Origin: Micropruina sp.
Lineage (GTDB): Bacteria > Actinomycetota > Actinomycetes > Propionibacteriales > Propionibacteriaceae
Assembly: GCA_016711105.1 (NCBI GenBank)
Contig: JADJTO010000021.1
Coordinates: 1-34,846, forward strand
Direction: 5' to 3'
Length of the DNA: 34,846 nucleotides
Numbering within the stretch: position 1 is the stretch's first letter; each line of letters starts with the position of its first letter. The translations under genes were made by a program, and so were the position numbers. This document shows, piece after piece, positions 25,952-33,771 of the stretch. The notes beneath the pieces are model-generated. The model worked only from the letters and a program-made list of their open reading frames with translations. It searched no databases and had not been told where the DNA came from.

Positions 25952-27062
25952 CCTACCCCACCACCGCGCACACCGACCTGGCCGCGATCGAGGCCAACCT
26001 CGCCGGGATCAGGGCCCGCGTCGGCACCCGCCTGGTGCTCGCGGCGGTGAAGGCCAACGGCTACGGCCACGGCGCGGTCGCGGTGTCCCGCCACTGTGAA
26101 CGGACGGGCGCCGCCGACTGGCTCGGCGTGGCGACCACCGAGGAGGGCATCGAACTGCGCGAGGCCGGGCTCACGCTGCCGATCCTGAAACTCTCTCCGG
26201 CAGGGGTGATGAGGTGCCAGCCGCTCTGGCCGCAGGGATCACCCTGCCGGTGGTCGATGCCGCGTCCGTGACTGAGATTGCGGACGCGGCAGTCAGCTCG
26301 GCCTCAGCGGCGTGAACGTGCACCTCAAACTCGACACCGGAATGCGCCGGGTGGGTGCCGAACCCGATCAGGCCGTCGCTCTGGCCGAAGCGATCGACGC
26401 GACCGGACGCCTGGAACTGCAGGGGCTGTTCAGCCACCTCCCGATCTCGGACGCTCCCGCCGGCAAAGCGTTCACCGAGCATCAGATCGCGCTGTTCACC
26501 GAGACGATCCGGACGGTGGAGGAGGCCCGAGGGCCGGTTCCGCTGAAGCATCTGGCCAACTCCGGCGGCGTACTCGACCACCCGGAGTCGTGGTTCGACC
26601 TCGTCCGGCCCGGGATCATGATCTACGGCAGTTACCCCGACCCGGAAACCTCGCACAGCGTGCAACTCACCGAAGCGCTGCGCTGGACCACCCGGGTCTC
26701 TTATCTGAAGCGGGTGCCGGCCGGCGAGACCGTCGGCTACGGACGCACCTGGAGCGCCCCCGAACCCCGCTGGATCGCCACCATCCCGGTCGGGTACGGC
26801 GACGGCTACTCCCGCCTGCTCTCCAATCGCGGACGAGTGCTGATCAACGGACACGCCCACCCGATCGCCGGACGAGTGTGCATGGATCAGACCATGATCG
26901 ATCTGGGCCCCTGAGCCCAGCGCCAAGGTCGGGGATGAGGTGGTGCTGATCGGCAGCAGCGCGGCGGAGCGGATCAGCGTCGCCGAGGTGGCAGGGCTGA
27001 TGGGCACGATCCCCTACGAGGTCAGCTGCCTGATCACCAACCGGGTCACCCGAACCCACTGA
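25948..27062 (+). CDS. alr: Alanine racemase (frame-broken)
   Basis: PLP enzyme that interconverts L- and D-alanine for peptidoglycan synthesis. The PLP lysine is in LVLAAVKANGYGHGAV (Lys about 35). Then come EGIELREAGLTLPILKLSPA, VHLKLDTGMRRVGAEPDQAV, GLFSHLPISD, LKHLANSGGVLDHPESWFDL, VRPGIMIYG, WTTRVSYLKRVPAGETVGYG and the block IPVGYGDGYSRLLSNRG. The catalytic-tyrosine-side motif is VCMDQTMIDLG. Frame changes near 26215, 26300 and 26912 are small, and the C-terminus VGDEVVLIG then YEVSCLITNRV is in place. About 371 residues, normal. The start GTG overlaps the rhodanese stop, an unusual partner for alr, so the pair is co-transcribed. Confidence 0.94.
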
Positions 27063-27071
27063 GTTCACCGA

Positions 27072-27506
27072 TCAGGCCGGCGCCTGGGTCTGCGCCCATC
27101 CCTCCGGCAGGGCGATGTTGAACATCCACTCGATGCCGAACTTGTCCTTGACTACGCCGAACATGTCGCCCCAGACCTGCTTCTCCAACGGCTGATCGGT
27201 AGTGCCCTCGGCCGCCAGAGCGTCATACCAACCGATCATCTGTTCCGGCTGATCGCCGATGAAGCAGATGTAGTTGCGGGTGCCGTTCCAGGTGGCTTCG
27301 GCGCCGGGCATCGCGTCCGTGGCCATCACGGTGAACAGCTCGTGCACCAACTCGGAATGCATCGTGCCGTCGGCGGGCATGCCCTCCATGCCGAAGTCGG
27401 CGAAGCTGGAGATGCTCAGCGTGCCGCCGAAGATGCCCTGGTAGTAGGTCATCGCCTCGCGAGTGTTGCCGGCGAAGTTCAGATAAGGGAGGACGGAGAT
27501 GCCCAT
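27072..27506 (-). CDS. VOC-superfamily PhnB-like protein
   Basis: A 144-residue single-domain protein of the glyoxalase/PhnB (3-demethylubiquinone methyltransferase-like) group. It starts MGISVLPYLNFAGNTREAMT and shows YYQGIFGGTLSISSFADFG, a HSELVHELFTVMATDAMPG strand region, NYICFIGDQPEQMIGWYDAL, and a C-terminal QVWGDMFGVVKDKFGIEWMF. The fold pairs beta-alpha-beta-beta-beta modules around a metal or substrate pocket. The substrate of these bacterial PhnB-like proteins is generally unknown, and the protein is unlikely to make ubiquinone. Frame intact. Convergent with alr, with nine bases between the stops. Confidence 0.88.
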   Translation of the reverse strand: MGISVLPYLNFAGNTREAMTYYQGIFGGTLSISSFADFGMEGMPADGTMHSELVHELFTVMATDAMPGAEATWNGTRNYICFIGDQPEQMIGWYDALAAEGTTDQPLEKQVWGDMFGVVKDKFGIEWMFNIALPEGWAQTQAPA

Positions 27507-27575
27507 GGAGCGCTTCTTCCTGGTTCGAGTTGTGATCCGCCGATGCTCTCACGCCCGCCCTTCTCGAACCAGGGC

Positions 27576-28937
27576 TCAGCGATCACCCGGGGTCGCCGGG
27601 CCACCCGGACGTTCCCGGCGGACCAGATCCAGCAGCTCATGCCAGGCCTCGATCTTGGTGCGTTCGCGTCCGGCGCTGTGGCCACGTCCGACTTCGGCGG
27701 CGTCGATCCGCTGCCAGTCCTCGAAGCTGGAGGGGGCGAAACCGCGGGCCCGCATCGCCCCGGCGAGGTCGAGGCGCGCACTCGGCGCAGGCCGCTCGGC
27801 CAAGTCGGCCAACAGGTGTCGGACGGTCTGCGCGGCGTCGGACTTATTGGTGCCGATCACCCCGATCGGGCCGCGCTTGATCCAGCCGACGACGTACTCC
27901 CCCAGGGCACGGTGCGCCGTCGGCCCCAAGACTCGGCCTTCGGCGTTCGGAATCACGCCGTGGGTAGCGTCGAAGGGCACCCCGGGCAACGGCACCGCGC
28001 GGTAGCCGATCGCCCGCAGCACCAGCTCAACCGGAATATTCGTCAGCTCACCGGTCCCGATCACCCGACCCTCAACGTCCAACGCGGTGCGCTCCAGGGT
28101 GATCGCCGAGACGTGCTCGCCACCGGTCAACTCAACCGGACGACGCCAGAACAGGAAGTGCAGCCGCGCCCTGGGCGCCTCCACGACCCGGGCCGCGGCC
28201 TCGGCCAGCACCTGCAGATTCGCCCGCGTGCGCCGATCCAGGGAGGCCTCCTCGACCCCCTCGAACGACTCGGCGGGGACGATCACCTGCACCCCAGGAG
28301 TGCTGACTAGCTCGCGCAGCTCGGTGGTGGTGAAGCTGGCGTGCTGCGGCCCACGGCGTCCGATCACGTAGACGTCGTCGATCTCGTGGGCGTGCAGCTC
28401 GTTCAGCACCGCCTCAGGCATGTCGGTCTCGGCGAGTTGATCACGCGTCTTGATCAGGATCCGGGCAACGTCGACGGCGACATTGCCCACCCCGACCGTG
28501 GCCGCCCGGCGCACGCCGTGCAGGTCCTGGCGGGGCGCGTCCGGGTGGCCGGAATACCAGGCGACGAACTCTCGGGCGGAGCGGCTGCCGGGCAGGTCCT
28601 CACCCGGAATCCGCATCCGCAGGTCTTCGCTGGCGCCGGCGGCATAGATCACCGCGTCGTAAGCGGCCAGCAGTTCGTCGCGGGTGACGTCGCGCCCGAA
28701 CTGAACCAACCCGTGGAACCGGACCCGGTCGGAGTCGAAGACCCGAGCCAGGGCGGTGGCGACGCTCTTGATCGAGGTGTGGTCGGGGGCCACGCCGTAC
28801 CTGAGCAGTCCGAACGGGGAGGGCAGGCGATCAAAGATGTCCACCCGCAGGGATGGATCGGCGAGCAGGCTCTGCGCGGCGAACAGTCCCGATGGACCGG
28901 CCCCCACGATCGCCACCCGTGGGCTGTCGAACTCCAT
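27576..28937 (-). CDS. fprA: FprA-type ferredoxin/adrenodoxin-NADP reductase
   Basis: Passes electrons between NADPH and ferredoxin. The 453-residue intact protein has the FAD motif VAIVGAGPSGLFAAQSLLAD at residues 9-28, then DIFDRLPSPFGLLRYGVAPD and the NADP-binding segment VGVGNVAVDVARILIKT. Then come DVYVIGRRGPQHASFTTTEL, a VLRAIGYRAVPLPGVPFDAT block, the conserved YVVGWIKRGPIGVIGTNKSD and a C-terminal FEDWQRIDAAEVGRGHSAGR. This is the glutathione-reductase-like mitochondrial/actinobacterial type (adrenodoxin reductase, M. tuberculosis FprA). No ferredoxin or P450 gene is adjacent. Its ATG is about 40 bases from a perfect palindrome near the divergent inositol genes. Confidence 0.95.
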   Translation of the reverse strand: MEFDSPRVAIVGAGPSGLFAAQSLLADPSLRVDIFDRLPSPFGLLRYGVAPDHTSIKSVATALARVFDSDRVRFHGLVQFGRDVTRDELLAAYDAVIYAAGASEDLRMRIPGEDLPGSRSAREFVAWYSGHPDAPRQDLHGVRRAATVGVGNVAVDVARILIKTRDQLAETDMPEAVLNELHAHEIDDVYVIGRRGPQHASFTTTELRELVSTPGVQVIVPAESFEGVEEASLDRRTRANLQVLAEAAARVVEAPRARLHFLFWRRPVELTGGEHVSAITLERTALDVEGRVIGTGELTNIPVELVLRAIGYRAVPLPGVPFDATHGVIPNAEGRVLGPTAHRALGEYVVGWIKRGPIGVIGTNKSDAAQTVRHLLADLAERPAPSARLDLAGAMRARGFAPSSFEDWQRIDAAEVGRGHSAGRERTKIEAWHELLDLVRRERPGGPATPGDR

Positions 28938-28977
28938 GTCGGGAACCCTAGCGGCAAGGGAACCGTCCGTGATGTCT

Positions 28978-28993
28978 GAATGTTAGAACATTC
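28978..28993. promoter_or_regulatory. Perfect palindromic operator of the transaldolase-iolD operon
   Basis: GAATGTTAGAACATTC has seven-base perfect arms (GAATGTT/AACATTC) around AG. It lies three bases before a TTGACG -35 hexamer facing the transaldolase-iolD genes and also just upstream of the divergent fprA gene. The binding protein is not in the window. Confidence 0.6.
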
Positions 28994-28995
28994 TG

Positions 28996-29026
28996 TTGAC
29001 GTAGGCCCCGGCTGGCGTCTTGAATA
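28996..29026 (+). promoter_or_regulatory. Promoter of the transaldolase-iolD operon
   Basis: TTGACG (28996-29001) is followed after 18-19 bases by TTGAATA, a fair -35/-10 pair. The palindrome at 28978-28993 abuts the -35. Confidence 0.45.
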
Positions 29027-29092
29027 GAGCCCAGGAACCCACGGCACCCGTGTCTCGAGCAGGGGCGTGCCTCGATGAAGAGGGCAAATTCG

Positions 29093-30164
29093 ATGACAGA
29101 TCCCAGAACGCCCCTCGGCGCCATGGTTGCGGCCGGCCCCACGGTCTTGTGGAACGACTCGGCCGATCCCGCCGAACTGGCCGAATCGATCGGGTTCGGG
29201 GCGGTCGGGGCCACCTGTAATCCGGTGATCGCGCTGGCCGCGATCCGGGCCGACCTGCCCCGGTGGAGCGCCCGCATCCGTGAACTGGCCGACGAAATGC
29301 CGGACGCGTCCGAGTCCGACATCGGCTGGCAGGTCGTAGCCGAGGTGTCCTTGGAGGCGGCACAGATGTTGGAGCCGACCTTCGCCGAGCACAACGGCTA
29401 CAACGGACGCCTGTCCATGCAGACCGATCCGCGGCTCGCCCGAAGCAAGCGCAAGCTGGTCGAGCAGGCCGTCCATTTCGCTTCCCTGGCCGACAACATC
29501 ATCGTCAAAGTGCCCGCGACGAGCGTCGGGGTGGAGGCGATCGAGGAGGCCAGCTACGCCGGGGTCGCGATCAACGTCACCGTCTCCTTCTCCGCCGCGC
29601 AGGCCCTGGCCACCGGTGAGGCGATCGAGCGGGGCCTTCGCCGCCGCGAGGCCGAGGGTCATGACACCTCCCAGCTCGGTCCGGTGGTGACCATCATGGT
29701 CGGCCGGGTAGACGACTGGATGAAAGAGGTCTACGACCGCGAGGCATCACGTCCTTCCCGCGCGAGTACCTGGATTGGGCGGGCGTGGCGGTGTTCAAGA
29801 ACGCCTACGCCGAGTTCAAGCGGCGCGGGCTGCGCTCCCGGTTGCTGGCTGCGGCCTATCGCAACCTGCTCCAGTTCAGCGAGTTCGTCGGCGGTGACGT
29901 GGTGCTCTCGCCGCCCTTCGCGTGGCAGCGGAAGATCCAGGCCAGCGGCCTGTCGGCCGAACCGCGGATGCACCTCGACGTCGATCCGGTGATCCTCGCG
30001 GCGCTGAAGACGATGCCCGAGTTCCTCAAGGCCTACGAGCTCGACGGCATGACGCCGGCGGAGTTCGATTCTTTCGGCGCCACCCGGAAAACGCTGCGCC
30101 AGTTCCTCACGGCGGACGAGGAACTCGACGGGATCGTCCGCGACATCCTTATTCCCGCCCCTGA
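29093..30164 (+). CDS. Transaldolase-family protein linked to inositol catabolism (one or two frameshifts)
   Basis: A class I aldolase-type TIM barrel of about 357 residues. Visible blocks are MVAAGPTVLWNDSADPAELA, FGAVGATCNPVIALAAI, VSLEAAQMLEPTF, LSMQTDPRLARSKRKLVEQA, the Schiff-base segment DNIIVKVPATSVGVEAI (Lys about 139), INVTVSFSAAQALATGEAIE and VVTIMVGRVDDW. After a frame change near 29750 come FPREYLDWAGVAVFKNAYAE, FVGGDVVLSPPFAWQRKIQA and FLKAYELDGMTPAEFDSFGA. ATG 29093 has AGAGGG at good distance; ATG 29075 is also in frame. The C-terminal end is unclear: the uninterrupted frame runs into the next gene, but a TGA at 30162 fits if one base is missing nearby. Because iolD follows directly, a role on an inositol-derived ketose phosphate is inferred, not shown. 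Confidence 0.8.
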
Positions 30165-30199
30165 CCCACCCCGGCCACCGCGCCCACGAAGGAGTAGTC

Positions 30200-32112
30200 G
30201 TGCCCACCATTCGTCTGACCGTCGGGCAGGCGGTCGTCAAGTTCCTGGCCAACCAGTTCTCTGAGCGGGACGGGATCGAGCAGCGCCTGATCGCCGGCAT
30301 GTACGGCATCTTCGGCCACGGCAACGTCGCCGGAATCGGCCAGGCCCTCTTGCAGGACGAGCTCGGCGCCGCGCCGCTGCTGGAGGGGGAGGACGCCGAC
30401 ACCGTCGAGCGGCTGCCCTACTACCTGATCCGCAATGAGCAGGGCGGGGTGAACGCCGCCGCCGCGTACGCGAAGGCGAAGAACCGGTTGCAGACCATGG
30501 CGGTGACCACCTCGATCGGCCCCGGAGCGACCAACATGATCACCGGGGCGGCGCTGGCCACCACCAACCGGGTGCCGGTGCTGCTGTTCCCCTCCGACAT
30601 CTTCGTCACCCGGTTCCCCGATCCGGTGCTGCAGCAGCTCGAAGACCCGCGCTCGCTCGACATCTCGGTGAACGATGCCTTCAAGCCGGTGTCCCGCTAC
30701 TGGGATCGGATCAACCGTCCGGAGCAACTGATCCCGTCCTTGCTGGCCGGGATGCGGGTGCTCGCCGATCCGGCCGAGACCGGCGCGGTGACCATCTGTC
30801 TTCCGCAGGACGTCCAAGCCGAGGCCTATGACTTCCCGGTCGAGCTGTTCCGGCGGCGGGTCTGGCATGTCGCTCGTCCGGTGCCCGAGCCGGCCGCGCT
30901 GGCCCGGGCGGTGGCGGCGATCAAGGCCGCTAAGCGTCCGCTGGTGGTTTCTGGCGGCGGCACGATCTACGCCGGGGCGTCCGAGGAGTTGCGCGCGTTC
31001 GCCAGCGCGACCGGCATCCCGGTCGCCGATACCCAGGCCGGCAAGGGGGCGATCAACTTCGACCACCCCAGCGCCGTCGGCGGGGTCGGATCAACCGGCA
31101 ACACTGCCGCCAACACCCTGGCCCGCGAAGCCGACCTGGTGATCGGGATCGGCACCCGCTACTCCGACTTCACCACCGCTTCGCACACCATCTTCGCCAA
31201 CGCCGACGTCCGCTTCGTCAACGTCAACGTGCTGCCCTTCGACGCCGCCAAGCACTCGGCCGAGATGGTCGTGGCGGACGCCCGCGAAGCCCTGGTCGCG
31301 CTGACCGCCGCCCTTGAGGGCTGGTCGACTGAGCCCGCTTACCAGCAGCGCGCGATCGACCTGGACGCCGCCTGGCAGGAGGTGGTGGACGAGTGCTATC
31401 ACCGCGACCACCAGCCGTTGCCGGCGCAGACCGAGGTGTTCGGGGCGCTCAATGAGCTGATGGGCGAGCGGGATGTGGTGATCAACGCGGCCGGGTCGAT
31501 GCCCGGCGACCTGCAATGCCTGTGGCGTGCCACGACCCCCGAGCAGTACCACCTGGAGTACGCGTTCTCGTGCATGGGTACGAGATCCCGGCGGCGATGG
31601 GGGTCAAGATGGCCGTCGGTGACAGCGCCGAGGTGGTGGCCATCGTGGGTGACGGCACCTATCAGATGCTGCCGATGGAGATCGCCACCATGGTCGCCGA
31701 GGGGGATCAAGGTGATCATCGTGCTGCTGCAGAATCACGGCTATGCGTCCATCGGTGCGCTGTCGGAATCCCGCGGCTCGCAGCGTTTCGGCACCAAGTA
31801 CCGCATGCGCAACGACAGCACCGGACGCCTCGACGGCGGGCTGATCCCGTTCGATCTGGCCGCCAACGCCGCCAGTTGGGGGCGGACGTGCTGACGTGCG
31901 ACGGGATCGCGGAGTTCCGGCAGAACTACCTCAAGGCCGCCGCCTCGGATCGCCTGACCGTCCTCTATATAGAGACCACCCTGTACGGACCGCATCCGCC
32001 CGGCTCGGCGTGGTGGGACGTGCCGGTGGCCCAGGTGTCGACGCTGGAATCCACGCAAATCGCCTCGGCCGAGTACGAGGCGGAGAAGCGGGCTCAGCGG
32101 CACTACCTCTGA
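30200..32112 (+). CDS. iolD: 3D-(3,5/4)-trihydroxycyclohexane-1,2-dione hydrolase (frame-broken)
   Basis: Thiamine-diphosphate enzyme that opens the ring of the trihydroxycyclohexane-dione intermediate in myo-inositol breakdown. GTG 30200 follows GAAGGAG. The N-terminal ThDP domain reads RLTVGQAVVKFLANQFSERD and GMYGIFGHGNVAGIGQAL, with the cofactor-activating Glu in IRNEQGGVNAAAAYAKA. Then come TTSIGPGATNMITGAALATT, FPSDIFVTR and FKPVSRYWDRINRPEQLIPS. A middle domain with DLVIGIGTRYSDFTTASHTI follows, and the C-terminal ThDP motif IVGDGTYQMLPMEIATM, then VIIVLLQNHGYASIGALSES. Frame changes near 31575, 31706 and 31885 are the only breaks. About 638 residues, normal for IolD. The C-terminus includes WWDVPVAQVSTL, as in other IolD proteins. 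Confidence 0.95.
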
Positions 32113-32226
32113 GGGTCTGGCCGGCCTGGGCTCACACTCCCAGGTTGGGCCAACCGTCCTCACAGACAACGCACAGCCGGCGCCGATGGACTGGGTACCA
32201 GTTGACCCAGCCAGCGAAAGCACATC

Positions 32227-32816
32227 ATGAACGAACTTCTGCTCTACGGCGCGAACCTCGCCGCGATCCTCGTCCTCGTCTTCGGCATCTATTTCCCGCC
32301 ATCGGCGCCGGGATCCTGGCCCTGTCGTTCCTGGTCGTCAATGTCGGTGTGATGGCGGTGGCCTCGGCGCTGCTCGACAGCGCGGTCAGTGCCGGCCTGG
32401 GCCTGGGGCTGTTCAGTGCTCTCGATCATCCGGCTGCGCCCGATGAGCTGGCCCAACACGAGGTCGCCTACTACTTCAGCGCGCTGGCGCTCGGCCTGCT
32501 CAGTGGCCTCTCCGCCGGGACGAGCTGGTTGCCGATCGCGCTGATGGCCCTGATCGTCGCGACCATGGGGATCGCCGATCACCCCCGGTTGCTGTCGGGC
32601 TACCGCCGCCAGGTGCTCGTCCTGGATCGCTCCTTCGGCAGCGAGGACGAGCTCCGCGCCCACCTGAGGGAGCGGCTCAACGCCCGCATCCACGGGGTGT
32701 CGGTGCAGAAGATCGACTTCGTCAACGACTCCACCACCGTCGAGGTTCGCTACCAGCAGGTGGCCGGCCCCAGCGCCTCGGTGCCGACCGCTGAGCTGAT
32801 CGGGGAGCGGGCATGA
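32227..32816 (+). CDS. DUF4956 membrane protein (partner of the VTC polymerase; frame-broken)
   Basis: About 196 residues with several membrane helices: MNELLLYGANLAAILVLVFG, a VVNVGVMAVASALLDS segment, HEVAYYFSALALGLLSGL and SWLPIALMALIVATMGIAD. It ends in a cytosolic beta-rich tail with YRRQVLVLDRSFGSEDELRA, GVSVQKIDFVNDSTTVEVRY. Between 32417 and 32440 two compensating shifts hide the family signature LSIIRLRPDELAQHE, readable in another frame, which shows the breaks are small sequence errors. ATG 32227 follows a weak site. The stop overlaps the VTC gene start (ATGA at 32813). DUF4956 proteins regularly accompany VTC-domain polyphosphate polymerases, suggesting a joint membrane complex. 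Confidence 0.85.
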
Positions 32817-33600
32817 GTGGCGTGCTGAACGCGGCGACCGACCTGACCACGATCAGCCTGGACGAGCTGATCCGGCGCGGTTCGCTGCAGACCAGATCGA
32901 TCGCAAATACGCCTGACCAGGGCTGATGCCGAGATGGTGCTGGCCCTGATGGACCGGGACAACACCCTGGTGCTGGAGATCGACGGGGAGCGCTCGTTGG
33001 GCTACTCCTCGGCCTACCTGGACAGCCCGGAGCTCAGCACCTTCCAGTTGGCGGCCCGACGTCGTCGGCAGCGGTTCAAGGTGCGGACGCGGCGCTATGA
33101 CTCCAACGGAGCCCAGTTCCTGGAGGTGAAAACCCGCTTCCGCGCCCAAACCGTGAAGCATCGGCTCCCCGGGGAGCACCTGGCTGACGGTGTGCTCACC
33201 CAGCGCGGGCTCGGCTTTGTGGCCGACGTGCTGGGCGATGCCGGGGTCGGTCAGGTGGACCTGCCGCGGTTCGCCACCACGCTGCAGATCGACTACCGCC
33301 GGATCACCCTGTTCCTGGTGGGCAGCGGCACGGGTCACCATCGACACCGACCTGGCCTGGCATGACCTGGTCACCGGCGAGCGCCTGGAACTCCCCGACC
33401 TGGCGATCATCGAAACCAAGTCGAGCAATCGGCCCTCGGAGGTGGACCGGCTGCTCTGGTCGTGCGCGCTGCGTCCGGATCGGATCAGCAAGTACTCCAC
33501 TGGCCTGGCGCTGCGTCCGGAGTTGCCCAGCAACCGCTGGCATAGGGTGCTGCATGAGCACTTCTCGGACGCCACGCTCCCGGTGCGTCAGGTCGCCTAA
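32813..33600 (+). CDS. VTC-domain polyphosphate polymerase-like protein (frame-broken)
   Basis: Likely builds polyphosphate from ATP inside a basic tunnel, by analogy with yeast Vtc4. The sequence MSGVLNAATDLTTISLDELI is followed, across two shifts near 32893-32912, by IDRKYALTRADAEMVLALMD. Then come LGYSSAYLDSPELSTFQLAA, RRRRQRFKVRTRRYDSNGAQ, FLEVKTRF, VTIDTDLAW and LAIIETKSSNRPSEVDRLLW with ISKYSTGLAL. The basic tunnel residues (DRKY, KVRTRRY, LEVKTR) and the glutamate of ETKS match the VTC tunnel pattern. About 262 residues. Its start overlaps the DUF4956 stop. No CotH-kinase gene, the other frequent companion, is seen. A third shift lies near 33332. Confidence 0.87.
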
Positions 33601-33630
33601 GCCATTGGACGAGCGGGCGCTGCCCCACTC

Positions 33631-33692
33631 CGCCCGCAAAAGGGGCACTCCGCCCGCAGCAGGACGCGGGCGAAGTGCCCTTTTTGCGGGCG
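33631..33692. terminator. Long near-perfect hairpin, probable bidirectional terminator
   Basis: Arms of 27 bases (33631-33657 and 33666-33692) pair with only a few mismatches around an eight-base loop. The arms include CCCGCAAAAGGGG and CCCTTTTTGCGGG, with an internal GCACT/AGTGC match. It lies between the convergent VTC polymerase and alpha-galactosidase genes. The left arm is preceded by a further partial copy of its CCACTCCGCCCGC segment at 33625-33637, so it may also be a repeat element. Confidence 0.6.
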
Positions 33693-33710
33693 ACGTGCAT
33701 AGGGTGGAGT

Positions 33711-33755
33711 GGTTGGTGTCCGTCCTGCGGGAGCGGCCGCGGCCGGGCACCAACC
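33711..33755. terminator. Second inverted repeat before the alpha-galactosidase 3' end
   Basis: GGTTGGTG (33711-33718) and CACCAACC (33748-33755) are perfect eight-base arms around a G+C-rich centre containing GGCCGCGGCC. On the minus strand it lies just past the galactosidase stop and is likely part of its termination region. Confidence 0.35.
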
Positions 33756-33771
33756 GTCTTGGGGGGCTGGC

